DNA of 64,000 bases from Glossina fuscipes. Lineage: Eukaryota > Arthropoda > Insecta > Diptera > Glossinidae. Below are positions 48,816 through 62,280 of the stretch, one piece after another (the first letter of the stretch is position 1; the number at the start of each line of letters is the position of its first letter). Location: the NCBI RefSeq assembly GCF_014805625.2, contig NW_023998414.1:9956568-10020567 (forward strand). The letters run 5' to 3'. The translations under genes and the position numbers were made by a program. The notes under the pieces are model-generated. The model made no database searches, was not told the DNA's origin, and saw only the letters and a program-made list of their open reading frames with translations.

Positions 48816-50213
48816 TATAAATAATAAGTATAAAATTAAGGTGGACTAAGCTTAAAACAGAGCAAAAGTTAATTTTAAATTTTTCGATGCATTAAGATGC
48901 ATAAACACATTTATAAAATTGTACATAGGCTTCACATATTGTTGGTTCTATGGCAGATTTGTTGTAGAATTTTGAACGCCATAGTAGTATCTCTTAATTT
49001 TTCAATTTACGCTTATCGGCATCGATACATTGAGCATATTCGATAAACGTAATCTTTTCTTTCCGTATAACTATCCGGTGTGTTTCGTCTACGTCCGGTG
49101 CTTACCGTCTTTGGTTTATCAACTTGAGTATATATATTAAATTTGTCTTAAACTTTGCAACATTTAATGAGTAAGCAATGAGTAAAAATTGTTTACGTCA
49201 TTGTCGTATATGTTACATATGTTATTATAAATTTAATATAAACACTTTGTGTAGAATAGAAGAAATAGCAATAATTGCGTCGCGGTAAGTTAACAAGTGG
49301 TTTTTCAAACATTACCAGTTTGTTTTTTTTTTTTTTTTTTTTTTTTTTAAGTTTAGCTTTCACATATAATATAGGGTTTCTTCTTAGGTATACCCTTCAT
49401 TGTGTTTACGTACGTGTTTGTGTTCGCTGATCCAATCAGTCATCCAATCTTTGCGTCTGGGTTTTTCTATAAGCCGCTTTACTTACTTTGTTTTTCTATA
49501 TATACTAATAGGGACAGAGATAGAGAGAAAGAGAGAAAGAGAGAAGAACGACTAAATGAAATATGAAAGAATCGTTGGGAATTCATGTAAGCAAGCACAG
49601 CTTTCACGTACTGTGATTGGTTTGGCTGGAGGCAGACAACAAGTGCTGCAAATAAATTGTCAGTTTTAGCGAATACAGATCGTCATTATTATCATTTGCC
49701 TTAGAAAGCATGAAAGCATGTGTGTGCACATACTTTGAAGGATTTATTTTAATTTTGCTTTATTTTTATGCTCACGCTTTAATTGGATTTATTTAAAAAA
49801 GTTTACACATACACTTGTTAGGCGCCTTCAGAGTATATAGAAAATTCCCTTTCTTTTATTTACCGAATAGTAACACAATTCACGCTTTCTATCACATTGA
49901 ATAGAAATTTTGGTTAGATCTCTGACTATTTACCTTTGCATGCTTCTTGTACACGTAATTCATGTATCCAGAGACTTGGAAGAGAGCAAAAAGAGAGAAA
50001 TTTTTATTTTTAAAATAACTTAATGTGAAATAGAGCGGAAGAGAAGCTTTTACGAGCTATGCCGGCATATGCATGACGACGATCAAGGCTTAGAGCGAAG
50101 GAGGACATCAAAATCAGTATATTATGTTCCTTTCGATAGCTCAATAAGAAATTGAAGAAGAATTTTACTACGTGGATGATCCATTATAAAGGCAACGCGA
50201 ATTTCGATTATTG

Positions 50214-50324
50214 TCAACACTTTGCACTCCTATGTCGATTATACGGTGACCTAGAGTCGTCATTGTACTATCATTACAACAAATCATTAATTAAGCAATT
50301 AGGAATAGGAGTGCAAAGGGTTAA
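50214..50324. mobile_element. Small TTAA-associated inverted-repeat element, copy 2
   Basis: The left end TCAACACTTTGCACTCCTA (50,214-50,232) and the right end TAGGAGTGCAAAGGGTTAA (50,306-50,324) are inverted copies differing at only two positions. TTAA sits at the right edge and TCAA, a one-base variant, at the left. piggyBac-superfamily elements duplicate TTAA and begin with CC, so TTAA followed by CCCTTTG fits a 111-bp non-autonomous member. The inference is from termini only; there is no coding sequence. Confidence 0.6.
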
Positions 50325-50939
50325 TGGATTAATTTTCGAATTTTTCTTGTCTCTATTGTCCACCTTGAGAGTCATATATTTTGCCGCAACAATTAAATAG
50401 TTTTTCGGTTTTATCTTATATGCCAAAGCTGGACTAGGCCTAGGATTTCGTGCCTACGACCTATTCCGATAGAATAGATAAGTAGATAGAATTTCAGGGG
50501 CGCCAAACATTTTCCTCTCTGAACGGCCGAAGAGAGAATGCCTTGATATCTTTCACATCACATATGCAATATTATATAACAATAAACGTTTAAATGGGAA
50601 TTTTGGTTTTTTTTTTTTTTTTTTTGGTTTTTGATTTGTGCTTATTTCATATATAAAAGAATGGCGTTTTAAACATTTGAAGTTATGCTATTTTGCTTAC
50701 GATCCATTATGATGAGGCAATATTCGATTCAATTCGATATTTTAATTTACCTTAATGCGGAAATAACAATTCATTAAGAAACGTAACGGAAATTAATTTA
50801 ATATTGACTTATAAACGCGTTCAGCCTACACTCCATTCCAGTGGACCGCGCTCAAATGCATGCTTGCAATTAAATATTCTAATAAATATTTACCTAATTG
50901 CTGGCACTCATTATGCACAATCAAACACAGTGCACTTAT

Positions 50940-50942
50940 GTA

Positions 50943-50990
<48 letters not shown>

Positions 50991-51015
50991 TATGTATATA
51001 TACATATCTATGTAT
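50940..51015. repeat. (TA)n microsatellite
   Basis: Long TA run flanked by TATGCATA on both sides. Confidence 0.9.
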
Positions 51016-51168
51016 AAGTGCATACATGCATTGTAGTAAGTGCGTATACGTTCATTTGTTCACCTACCCACCTACCCGCAACAGTATGTGAAGTGCTAGA
51101 ATAAAGAAGTGATTCTTTTTCGGAATTGAATACAATTAAGAATTAATTAAGCACGCAACCGACTATAA

Positions 51169-51212
51169 CCGCAACAACAACAACAACAACAACAGCAATA
51201 ATAATAATAACA
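51169..51212. repeat. (CAA)n/(AAT)n trinucleotide repeats
   Basis: CAACAACAACAACAACAACAG, then AATAATAATAA. Confidence 0.9.
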
Positions 51213-51416
51213 TTTTACCATTAGAATGAAACGCAACTACAAACACATCAGAAATACCATAAGTCAACAATACCACAATAATCTAACATTGATGTCTGAC
51301 ATAGAACGCAACGGGGCAAAAATGTTAAATCAAATGAAATGAAATCACAACGTTTTCTAATAGATCAGCTCTGAGTGCATATGCATGTATAAGTATATTT
51401 TTAAATGAACCCAGCT

Positions 51417-51430
51417 TACTATATATATAC

Positions 51431-51474
<44 letters not shown>

Positions 51475-51475
51475 T
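51417..51475. repeat. (TA)n microsatellite
   Basis: TA run interrupted by TACA units. Confidence 0.9.
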
Positions 51476-52769
51476 TCTGTATGAAATTTACGTATACATG
51501 CGTATATAAATATGATGCGGACATAGGAAACATGACCACGAGAAAAATATGGAAACGCTCGCCTGTATATATGTGAACAACATACAAAGCACTCTTTTTT
51601 ATAACTTATCAAGGCAAAGTAAATAAAATAAATCATTTCGTTTTTAACACATTGTATCCCTATTAAGGCGTTTCGGTCTCGCCCATGTCCGTCCATTCAC
51701 AAAAATATCAGATATTTACAAATACTTGCTAAACGCAATTGTTTTCCACAAATTGCTTGTGAAAATATTCACACAAACTTTAGTTAGCTAAAAATATTAT
51801 ATAGCAGATAAATAGCAAAAAAAATATTAAAAAAAAAAAAAACCCTGGGCGTAAGAGAAAGTTGAATTCATTATCTAATGTACGAATAATATCGGACTAT
51901 ATCAGCAAATTCGAAATATATCGCTAATATACGAGATTCGATAATAAATTTTTCTTCAAACGATTTAAGTTATTTTTTGAAGTGATGTACAAAGACACCT
52001 TTTGCGAGTAAACTGATCGATTACACTCGACTTGGAATGAATTTTAACTTTATATATATATATATACCAAGACTAAATAACTGATGTTTATAGGATCGGG
52101 TCTATGATTCATACACATAGAAGTTAGTAGCGGAATGATCATCATCATCATCATTAGCATAATCTAAGATTCGAATAATTGGAAATTTTCTTGAATGTGA
52201 TCGAAAACATAATAAATTTATCTAATTATTTAATTTATCATAGCTCTGGCGAAGAGAAAGAGCTTCCTTTTCGAGTTTAAAGCTATGATTCTTATTCTAG
52301 TTTCAACTACACAAAGAAAGTCAAACGCAAGAGATCATATTGATTTCGCTATTAATGCGGATTATGGAGGATTACGGTTGCATATCACGTTTCTTATACA
52401 TATTTGACAAGTTCCCTCTGGCTGTATAATAATAACAAAGTTTCAGAAACTTCTGAAACTTGAAGGAGTTTGAAGGATATTTTTCTCCGATTTTCAAATG
52501 TTACTTATCCAATTTAAAACTTCCGGTTTTTGCTTATACCCAGCCATGCCTATCTTTTTCACGTATTCAAAACTATTTAAATTGTAATAAAAGCCACAAC
52601 TGAAGCAAAAAAGTGGAAATAAAATTCGCACTGACTAAAAATGTCGAAAATCGGAAATCAAAATTTGGAAAAAATTTTATATGGCAATGCTATACCCACT
52701 GCCATCGAGCGATCGTTTATCATTTCGATTGTACCATTCAAGAAGAAAGGCTTAACTATTTGATGGGAA

Positions 52770-52791
52770 TCTCTCTCTCTCTCTCTCTCTG
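52770..52791. repeat. (CT)n microsatellite
   Basis: About ten CT units. Confidence 0.9.
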
Positions 52792-53275
52792 TCTCCTTAA
52801 AAGGATTAAAGCATAATCCGCGTAGTGTTTTACTCAACCAAAAATGTAGATTGAAAACTGAAACCTTGTAAAGCTCTCCTTATTTCAACGAAGCAGGCTA
52901 AGATCACTAAGAACACTAAGTCCGGAAGATGCGAAAAAAAAAACTGCTCTTTTCTAAATGTTTATCAAGACTCTACGAACTGGAAATTTCTCTTCTAACC
53001 AACTGTGCTCGTAATCGTGATCGTTAAATTGGAAAATTTTTTAAATGAACATTTTTAATCCTACTTGCCTGAGTATGTATAACTTGGAGAACGGATTGAA
53101 TTGAATAAATGACTTCTGATTGATCACTTGAAGATTCAATACTTTTCATGTCATTCAAACGAATTATGCTTTCTATTCATGCATAGAATGAATGAAATTG
53201 AATTGCCTGTAGTAGTAGGCATCTAAAGGTTCATTGTAAAGCGTCTATTGTGGCCGTTTCGCATACCGTTTGCTA

Positions 53276-53307
<32 letters not shown>

Positions 53308-55319
53308 AATACATAAGTAGAGAAATCCACGAACATAAATTGTAATGAATTGAACTATAGTAAGTGTACTACATTTCTTAGCTCATATGCGTCACACACA
53401 GTTTTGTTGCAGTGGGTCAGTGAACCAATGCAATGCGCAAATAATTTTTATTTTCAAATTTTTAAACATTTCTCAAATAGCATAAGTTATTAAACGGAAT
53501 AAAAGAGAACCATAGGCGCGGGCACTTTTGCGTGCATTCTGCAACATTCCAATTTATATTCATACCCGGCAAACGTATATACACACATACTTATGTTTAT
53601 ATAATTTTTTATGCATTAACACATAAAGTACACGCTACGCATTTATGAACGCAGATAGTAAGGCATTTTCAATTTCAACTTCCGCTTTTCGGTATACATA
53701 TATATAGTGGGACCCATGCCGTCGTAAACGGTTAACAATAATAATAATAACGTACTATTGCACTTTACGAGCAGAATTTTACAATGAAATAATGCATGTG
53801 CATACACATATGCCCTGTTGATATAGTAGAGATTGTTAAGCGTTCTCGAGGGATGTGCCTGTGTGTGCGAACGAGCGAGCGATTACCTTACGAAATATAC
53901 ATAATAGAAAAGTAAACATGTTCATCAACACTTTGACGCTTCGTTGCAGATGCCGGCACGCATGGATATCATGCACAGGAATGAAGTGCAGACAACAAGA
54001 CTGACTGTCAAGCAGACACATAGATTCTATATATGTAGCAAGTACTTCCTTAAATTTAAAATACAAAAAAAATTTATATACATATAAACAATTCATATTC
54101 GTATGCTAAGTATCTATAACGATGGCTGATATGTTAGGTTTATTACATATACGTCCCTTAAGAATTAATAAACAACAAATACCCTCCCTCTTGCAATCGT
54201 ACAGTGCGCGAAGGTGTTCGAGCAAAAAAGTGAAACATTTGCTTTTCTGCATAAGTCATTCAGTATATAATTAATTTAAATAGTTATGTTTCACTCAATA
54301 TTGACCATTTCTAACTAGTTATCGTCCTTTGCTATCTCTTCGAAATATTATATATATTTATTTATTTTTTGTTTGCTTCCTCTCTCTTTCTTGGCGAATA
54401 TATTTGATAAGACTGATAGATTGACTTCGTCGCGTCTTAGATAGAAGGTCTCGCCAGCTGATTCTTTAGTTTGTACAATCTTACTCATTTCCTGTACATA
54501 TATCGCTGGCTTCAAGTCTATTAACTAAAGCTTTGCCGCTCACATATTCATGTAATCTTCGTATAATCATGTAATCGTTATATCGTAAATGACATAATAT
54601 CTTGATGGGATGGACATTTTTGATGATAAGCTTAAGCCATGCAGATTAAACATTTTTACACTAATCTTCAGTTCAATTGCATATTTAACCATATGGCTCC
54701 CAGATGTAAAGCAAAAATTTTATTTAAGCATTATCTTCACCATTGCATTGGACGAATGTTTTCCATTCCATAACAAGCGATCAATGCCTTTAAGTTGAAC
54801 TTATTTTTAATTTACATTCGAATCAATTAATTTATTAATTTTTTTTTTTAATCTCTTTAAAATGATGTCATCATATCTCCCCTTGTAATAATAATTTTAA
54901 AAATTTTGTAGAAAAATTTTCGAAAATTTCTTAATAATTGTTTAGTTTCGATAAATTAAAAGCAATTTCAAAATGCATCGTAAAGTGTTTAGAAGGCTTC
55001 GTAAACCAACGGTATTAGGAACGTTTTTCACAAAAGCGAACACAAGACCATTTACTTTCGTTTATCATTTATTAGACTTCAATCTTATAGTAAAAACTAA
55101 CTATTCATTGCGTTCGTTTGGTCGTTTCGCCCTTCCCATGCTTCTTTAATGCTACAATCTTTCTTAGAAATCATAATAGAATTTAAAATTTCTTTTTAAT
55201 TTCTTATTAATTTTTTTTCTTTGCTTTTATTTGATAGACATACAAACAATACTAGCCGGATAGGAAGCAAACAGTATTTCTTCCACCTCTATATATAACG
55301 TTTAGTTCACTTTTTTCTT

Positions 55320-55344
55320 TTATTTTTTTTATTATTATTTTTTT

Positions 55345-55375
<31 letters not shown>

Positions 55376-55400
55376 GATATCTGTCTGTCTATCTATCTAA
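55320..55400. repeat. T-rich tract with (CTAT) units
   Basis: T runs, then CTGTCTGTCTATCTATCTA. Confidence 0.85.
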
Positions 55401-57929
55401 ATACCTTAATAATGGAAAACGTAGAAAATAATAATAAACCAACAAACTGAATGGTTATGCAACAGGTTAGACATCTTCAACCAGGTAACCAAGCATTACT
55501 AATTTTAGAATTTCAATGTATGAGAAAGATATGTACGTACGTATATAAATATGTAGGAATAAATCTAAAAAGTTGTTCATTTTACTTCTTCGTTCTATGT
55601 TTTCTACTGGCTTTTTTTAGTCTCTCTGTTATTGTTTTTGATGTTCTAAGATTATATATACATATATATAATAATATTATATATACATATATATATATAT
55701 ATTACAAAAAAAAAAATAAAAAAATAAAGGTTTACACGATTTTTATTAAAGGCTTCCATCATTGTTTACTTTCTATATAGACTTTTATTACTTTTCTTGT
55801 TTTTTTTTTATTCATTTACTCTGTTTTTTTTTTTTTTTTCTTTCTACCTTTTTTTTTTTGTAAATTATTTGCAATCATCAAGTGATGCAATATTTATTGA
55901 TAGATTAAAAGTTGAATAGTCAATTAAACAAATTTTTAGTAAATACTTGTTTTTGTTTTTCTGATGAAATCACTTATACCCTAATAAGATTAACTAGAAC
56001 CCGCCTTGAAAAACTCCACAATAACATCGTGTTGTATTAAATTGTTAGGATATGCTAGTTCTCCATGCTTTCAAAGCCGGACGCGACGGTCTTGTACATT
56101 TTAAATCAGTCCAGCAATGTATTTTTATACTAACCGCAGATAATACATTATTAGGTTTATGAATTGCTTGTAATGCTTGTAATGCTTTCTATGCGTATTA
56201 AAGATGCTGGGTAAAAATGCAGGTTGTATCAATTATTAAAGAGAAAGGAATCGCGTTTTCTTTACCGCTCTTGTTTTTAGTCTGCTTCGTGAAATAGAAA
56301 AAATAAAAAAACAAAGAATAAAATTTGGTCTCAAACTTTTACTTTTACTCTGAAAAATTTGAAAGTCAGCCTAACGAATACATCGTTTCTATATAGTTTT
56401 AAATTTTTATGATTCCAAAATAATTTTTACCTCAACAGAACATCACTCAGTAAAATTCGTAGGCTGGTATGGAAATGTAGGAAGAGATTATTGATGATGA
56501 GGAAGAGATTAATGATCAATAGTAATGAATGACTTGTGAAGTGCCACCATTCGCATTTCAATGAACTGCAATTTCAAAAGGGCCACTAGTTCGGTAATAG
56601 ATGAATTTCCTTCGAAGAAACATCCAAATGTATGTAAATTTATACCTTATGTACTAAGTAAAGAATTTCTCATTACTTTTATTCTGTCGACTAAAAATCT
56701 AAGATTGAATAGAAAAGAAATTTCCTTTTCAATCGTATCTCATGTCTCTTTTAATTTCATAACCTATTCATCGTTGGAAAATGCAAGGAATCCGTGGCAA
56801 TAAGCAAAAATCTCCCCCTCTCTTTCTCTCTCGCTTGTTTCCACTTTATACTAGCGCTGATAGTTCTTCTTCTTTTAATAACATAAAATTAAGTGAAAAG
56901 TACTGTATCGCGTCTACATCGTAAAACCTGAAAGAAAAGACCAACTCCTCTAAAAGGGATGTTTAAAGGGGGAATACAAAAGAAGAGGAAAAAGCGAAAA
57001 AGTTATTTATGTTAGAAAAAAACATCTGTTTCTCTATGCTAAATAAATAAACAAAATGAATTTCTTAAAATAAATTTTGCAGAGATCCGTTATTATCATC
57101 ACTTGTTTATGTGAACAACAGATATACGTACGGCAGAGATATTCGCTTGTTTAACTAGCTTCTGAAAGAGTTTATACGACAGCGCTGCAACGCTTTATTA
57201 TTTATTTATTTATTTCTCACAAACTTACTTTTCCAATAATGTATACGGGAGCCGCGTTATTTTCATCTCGCAAGTTAGCCTAACTACATCGACCTGTTTC
57301 GATAATATATCTAGCTTTGGCAGTGATTTTCCCAAAGAATTTGATTTAATTTCACTTCCCCACCAATTGAAACCTTTATTGCTATCTTTGTCGAAAAAGT
57401 TCTGCAATTTTTACTTTGGACCGCCGCAGAGCTTAGTAAATAAGAGACGCGACTTACAAACCGCTCTTTGTATATTCAAATCTCAGTGCGATTCGATTAT
57501 ACTTCGAATCGCAGCTGCAGTTAGTCTTCATTCGGGTAAAGACATAGACAACTTACCGATTGGACACACACTGACTAATTCCACTACCGCCAAAGCCACC
57601 GCCTTCTTATATCCTTCTCTTTTCTTACTTCTTCCTGATTACACGCTCAATTACACATATAAAAAAGGAGAAAAAATTTCAAAAATTTTGAAAATATTTT
57701 CTTGAGCTTAATCGCTTTGGACATGTTTTTTAGATTTATTGCTCCAAGACTTTATGCACTTTGTTCAATGACCGATGAGACTTCTGAGATGTCACAAATA
57801 CGTCGACAAAACAAGGTCCCTTCTCATCTCATCGCTCAATGATAAGTTGCAACTGTTTTCCTCCAGTACGCATCAAGTTTTTTCAGATTTTCGATGGGTG
57901 CCCGCTACACTGAGCTTTTTTTTTCTTTA

Positions 57930-58090
57930 TACCCTATACCCACTTGTGCTACAAGAGCACAGTAAGTTTGTGCGGATGTAGAGAACATTCAGGAGAACTT
58001 GAGATAGGCCCATCTTTTATTATATGGATCGTGTGTGTCCGTCTGTCTGTATTGTTTTTTGAGATTTTACTTGCAATGGGCGTGTAGGAC

Positions 58091-58121
<31 letters not shown>

Positions 58122-58145
58122 GATTAAAAATAGTCCTATAGCTGC
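57930..58145 (+). repeat. TCCGTCTG-type dispersed repeat, copy 9
   Basis: TATACCCTATACCCACTTGTGCTACAAGAGCACAGTAAG, GTGCGGATGTAGAGAACATTC, ACTTGAGATAGGCCCATC, GTGTGTCCGTCTGTCTGTA, then a T run at 58,094-58,121. The beginning corresponds to the start of copy 6. Confidence 0.75.
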
Positions 58146-59090
58146 ACTGGGTCCCGCAGAGTTCCCCGTATTAAACACGACTTGAAAGAAAGACTGCAGT
58201 GTTGCCACTTTTCGTTATTTTTCAAAAAATAGTGTTTTCTTTTTAATGCTTAACTACATACTTAATGATCTCTTCACATATTTTTTGTATTATTACTCTG
58301 CCTTTCAACTTCAAAATATTATCAAACAAATTAGTTTATATAGAATTATTTTACTCCTTAGGTGCCAGCAAAATTATTTATTTGCTTGCCCGAGAAAATT
58401 TTCCGAAAATTCCAAATTAATTAACTTACTCCACTTCGTTTTCCGGTTTGTTGAACTAAGGTAAAGATTTAAAATGATCTCGTCCCCCAAGTTCGTCTAT
58501 TTCTACGAAATCGAAAATATTTATGAACGATTTACTGCATTAGGTGCATTGCACTTATTGTTAGAAATATACTTGTAAAGCGTAAGTGAGAGAGTGAAAA
58601 GGTTGTGTAGGCTACAGGGCACATATTAGATATCATTCTTAGCAATGAAATAGATAAAGCTTTCAGAAATTTTCATTAACATATAGCAATGCGTTCTGCA
58701 TCAGACTTGATAGAGAAAATGATATGCTTTTGTGTATTAATTTTTCTTTTTTTTTTTCTTTTTTTTTCAATCCGAATAAGTAATTTATTGTACTCCGAAT
58801 TTTTGTTTTATTATTTTTTTTATTTTTTTTTATTTAGTCTGGCCAAAACGAATGGACTTGATTTGCGCCTTGATAAATTACACGAAATTTATTTGAATAG
58901 AGTTTAGGAAAGAGAAAAAAAGGAGAAAGGGGGGGAAAAAAAGAGACTTATTTTTACATTTTCGATGTCACCCACATAGAATTTGGCACAAGGTGGGGTA
59001 TCCTTACTTTGAATTGTGTAAGAGAGGGGATTGAAATGAGAATGCAATGTTAACTAAACTAAAAACAAACATTACAAACCATTGTGCGCG

Positions 59091-59147
59091 TATGTATGTG
59101 TGTATGTGTGTATGTGTGTGTATGTGTGTGTGTGTGTGTGTGTGTTG
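59091..59147. repeat. (TG)n/(TATG)n microsatellite
   Basis: TATGTG units leading into a pure TG run. Confidence 0.95.
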
Positions 59148-59928
59148 CTGTGCTGTGCTTGATATTTCCAATTATTCTAAAAATATTTATTTTATATTCA
59201 CTGAAAAATAAAAGTGAACCGTTTGACTATACTCGCATATATACTCGTATAAATATTGTAATAGGTTATGAAAAATGATGTCACGCGATATATGCTGCCA
59301 TAGAGAGTTTTCTATTATCTTCGCCCGCAATCATAACAATTTGGTTTTTCAATTTTTATAATTTATTTACAGCTCATCCCATCAATTCTATTATGATCAA
59401 TTTCCATTATAAGACCAAACATATACATAAGTAAACTGTGCGCATATATATTATCTATGTATATATGTATGCATATATGTGTACATATATATGTAAATTT
59501 GTGTATAACAATTCATTATTCACTATGTCCATTGTCTCAAAATGCAATTTTCATTATTTCATGTACACGTGGTAATGTTGTTTATTCCTATGCTTGTATG
59601 TAGGTTTATTAATTAATTAAAAAAAAGTATTAAGCCTTTCAGACATTGTCCTCATCCCAACTATTCAATTCGTATTCATTTATATTCATGCTTGCATCTA
59701 TGATTAACGAATTGTTATTATTGCTAATGAGCTTATTATTTTTTAGACAAACAAAGTTATTTGCATTTAGCATGAACGCAAGCTTACTATTATGAATACA
59801 AATACATGCGAGATTGTTTGTTTATTGTTCACCCAACGAGATACATCTTTAAATTATTCCCTTCTGCTTTTTCTAGCAATCATTCGCCGGTTTATATAGA
59901 GTGTATGACATAATTTGTGTTTCGCGTA

Positions 59929-59954
59929 TACACACACACACACACACACACACA
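59929..59954. repeat. (CA)n microsatellite
   Basis: Perfect CA repeat. Confidence 0.95.
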
Positions 59955-60734
59955 TGTTTATAAGTGTGCATGCAATTACTCTACAAATACAAGCATATAT
60001 GCTTATAATGTAATTATGTTATATTTCCGCATTTCCTGCGTTTATCTTTTTTTCGCTTTTCTTTTCGTTTTTTTTTTTTTTTTTTAAAATTATCATTGCA
60101 TGTGCTGCAGCCAATTTAAGCTGTTTGTTGGTTTGCAATGTATCTTAATAAGACTCAAAGTGTATATATATAAATATATTGTTTTTATTTTGGAAGCCGT
60201 TCGCAAACATTGCCTATAAACGTATACACGCTTGTATACATAAAAATATGTATATAAGTGTAGTTGAATGCGTTATTGCGGACCGTGCGATTTGTGTTAA
60301 TGTGTTATTTGACTATAGGGCTTTTAATATGTACATTCCCCATTACACAGCGATCGGGAGTATACCATGATTATTGTTACGTTTGTAACTCGAAGGCACT
60401 TCACGGAAATATCCAATAAAAGATCTATACAAAGTATGCGCATCATTGGCAATACAATTTATTCTTTATTTAGATCATTATATATCTGTCCAATTGTCTG
60501 GTCATTTGGATTTCTCGCATACGCAGTCATCTTGAAAATAACTAACTGTCTAAAATGTATTAAGCTTACTAACAGTGATACAGTTAACAATTCGCTTATG
60601 TTATTGTTTTTGGAAACGATTTAAACCAATGAAGCGAACGCAGTGCCGTATCTTTAAGAAATTTGTCGACACTTAGTACGATTATGGTCGTAATTTAGTC
60701 GTATCTAATGGAACATATATATAATAAATACATA

Positions 60735-61045
60735 ACAAGCGAGTCACGGCCCACCATTAACTATTCTATAGTATTTCGCTTAATGCAGTGATTGATATAG
60801 AAAATTGCCAAAGTAAGATATAATGTGGGAAGTGATCGAAAAAGTGATCAGATCGAATAGCGTTCGTCCTCAAACCAAAATATACTTTGGTATACACAAA
60901 TTTCACCAAATGTCGCGAAAATTGCGATTAATACCTATATGACGGACAGACGAACAAGCTTAGATTGACTCAGAATCAGTTTCTAGTCGGTGTAAAGTAT
61001 TTCTACGTAAATCCACAAGTGGTATGAAAGTCAACCAGTTTGGCA
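60735..61045 (-). repeat. TCCGTCTG-type dispersed repeat, near full-length copy 10 (minus)
   Basis: The left edge AACAAGCGAGTCACGGCCCACCATTAA is the reverse complement of the GGTGGGCCGTG end seen in copy 6. Inside are AATAGCGTTCGTCCTC and GACGGACAGACGAACAAGCTTAGATTGACTCAGAATC, and the right part contains TCCACAAGTGGTATG, the complement of the CCACTTGTG start seen in copy 9. Confidence 0.7.
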
Positions 61046-61480
61046 GTACCCAATGACTTACAGGTAGACGGGTCCAAGCCTTACGAAATGCCGAGAAAGC
61101 GCTTTCTCACAACAAAATAATTGATTCAATTACCCAGGGAGATATGTTAAAAAAATTCAATTTCTGGTTTTAAGCTCGGAAATGTTTTTAAAATATACAT
61201 AACTCAATACGATTGTCTTTCGGTCTGTCTATCTCTATACATATATATATTCATTTATGGCATAAAACGAACTGCACAAACGACATAAGTCGTGCAAAAT
61301 GTGATCGCATAAATAAAAAGCGATCATGTCACCCGCTTTGTCAATCGGTGTTGCTCCCTTAATGCTGTCAAAAATTAGACCATTCATCTATCTACGATAG
61401 GAATTTTATATATATTTCTTATTCTTTTATGCTATGCCATATATTGGCTGTTATTAAAGCTCACTTTCCATACAAAGGCA

Positions 61481-61508
61481 ATAAATAAATAAATAAATAA
61501 ATAAATAA
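61481..61508. repeat. (AAAT)n microsatellite
   Basis: Seven AAAT units. Confidence 0.95.
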
Positions 61509-62166
61509 AGGAAGAAGTAGTGAATCAATTTTATTAGAAATCACTTATACGGGGTGAGAGAGTGACAAGGGAAATAAGGCAAAGTTTTGAAATTGCATGA
61601 GCAAATATTCCGAGTTGTAGAGCAAAACGTAATGTCGTAACTAAGCTCAATATAGACTGGGTCACCCATTATCTCCCATATGTACATCTTCATTTATAGA
61701 CGATGGGTGTCCGAAATTCGTTCTACGACGTCTACAACGTTTCTCAGTTGTTTTACTCAGCTTTCACACATAATATTAACGGTTTATATAAGATGAGATT
61801 TTTATGCTTGTTTTGTTTGTCTGTTTACATACATATAAATACTCATTAAGACATACAATGTGTTGTAGCAATTTAACAATTGAGGATAGTTGGTTATTTA
61901 TTTAAATGGTTTGTTTGTTTGTTTTTTTCTTTTTTCTTTTTAATAGATTAAAGAGATTGTGTTTCGTGTGAAAGAAAGACAAATAAAAACAAAAACAAAA
62001 AAAATTAACTCTTTTTTTTTGCCAAGCAAAGTTACGATGTCACTAAAATCTTTTTAAAATTTTAATTTTAACTGACTCGAATTTTCCGCTTTTCGTTACA
62101 TATTAACGTACATGTATGTAATATCAATAAACATAAAAATTTTTACATGTAAAAGGATGAACAGGC

Positions 62167-62280
62167 AAAAAAAAAAAAAAAAACAAAGAAAGAAAGAAAG
62201 AAAGACTGAAAACAGAAAAAGGAAAAGAGAAAGAAAACGAAAAGGAAAAGGAAAAGGGAAAGGGAAAGGGAAAAGCAAGA
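62167..62280. repeat. Purine-only tract (AAAG, GGAAAA, GGGAAA units)
   Basis: About 110 bases that are almost entirely A and G on the plus strand, with unit drift from AAAG to GGGAAA. Confidence 0.9.

Larger units (their letters stand above)
48816..57925. other. Long non-coding stretch; no gene seen
   Basis: It includes the small TTAA element at 50,214, several (TA)n arrays, T runs at 49,322-49,348, 53,277-53,303 and 55,349-55,375, and (CT)n at 52,770. Frames at 50,152, 56,561 and 57,225-57,705 are unrecognised and probably chance. Confidence 0.5.
58146..60730. other. Non-coding stretch; no gene seen
   Basis: It includes T-rich DNA (58,745-58,840), (TG)n at 59,091, (CA)n at 59,929 and TATATG-rich DNA near 59,445-59,500. 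The 85-codon plus frame at 60,367-60,624 has no recognisable motif. Confidence 0.5.

Noticed and set aside
57225..57705. Opposed 60-codon (minus) and 112-codon (plus) frames, with an acceptor-like TTGCAG on minus near 57,407
   Set aside because: No recognisable motif in either and no partner exon; could be chance in a less AT-rich patch.
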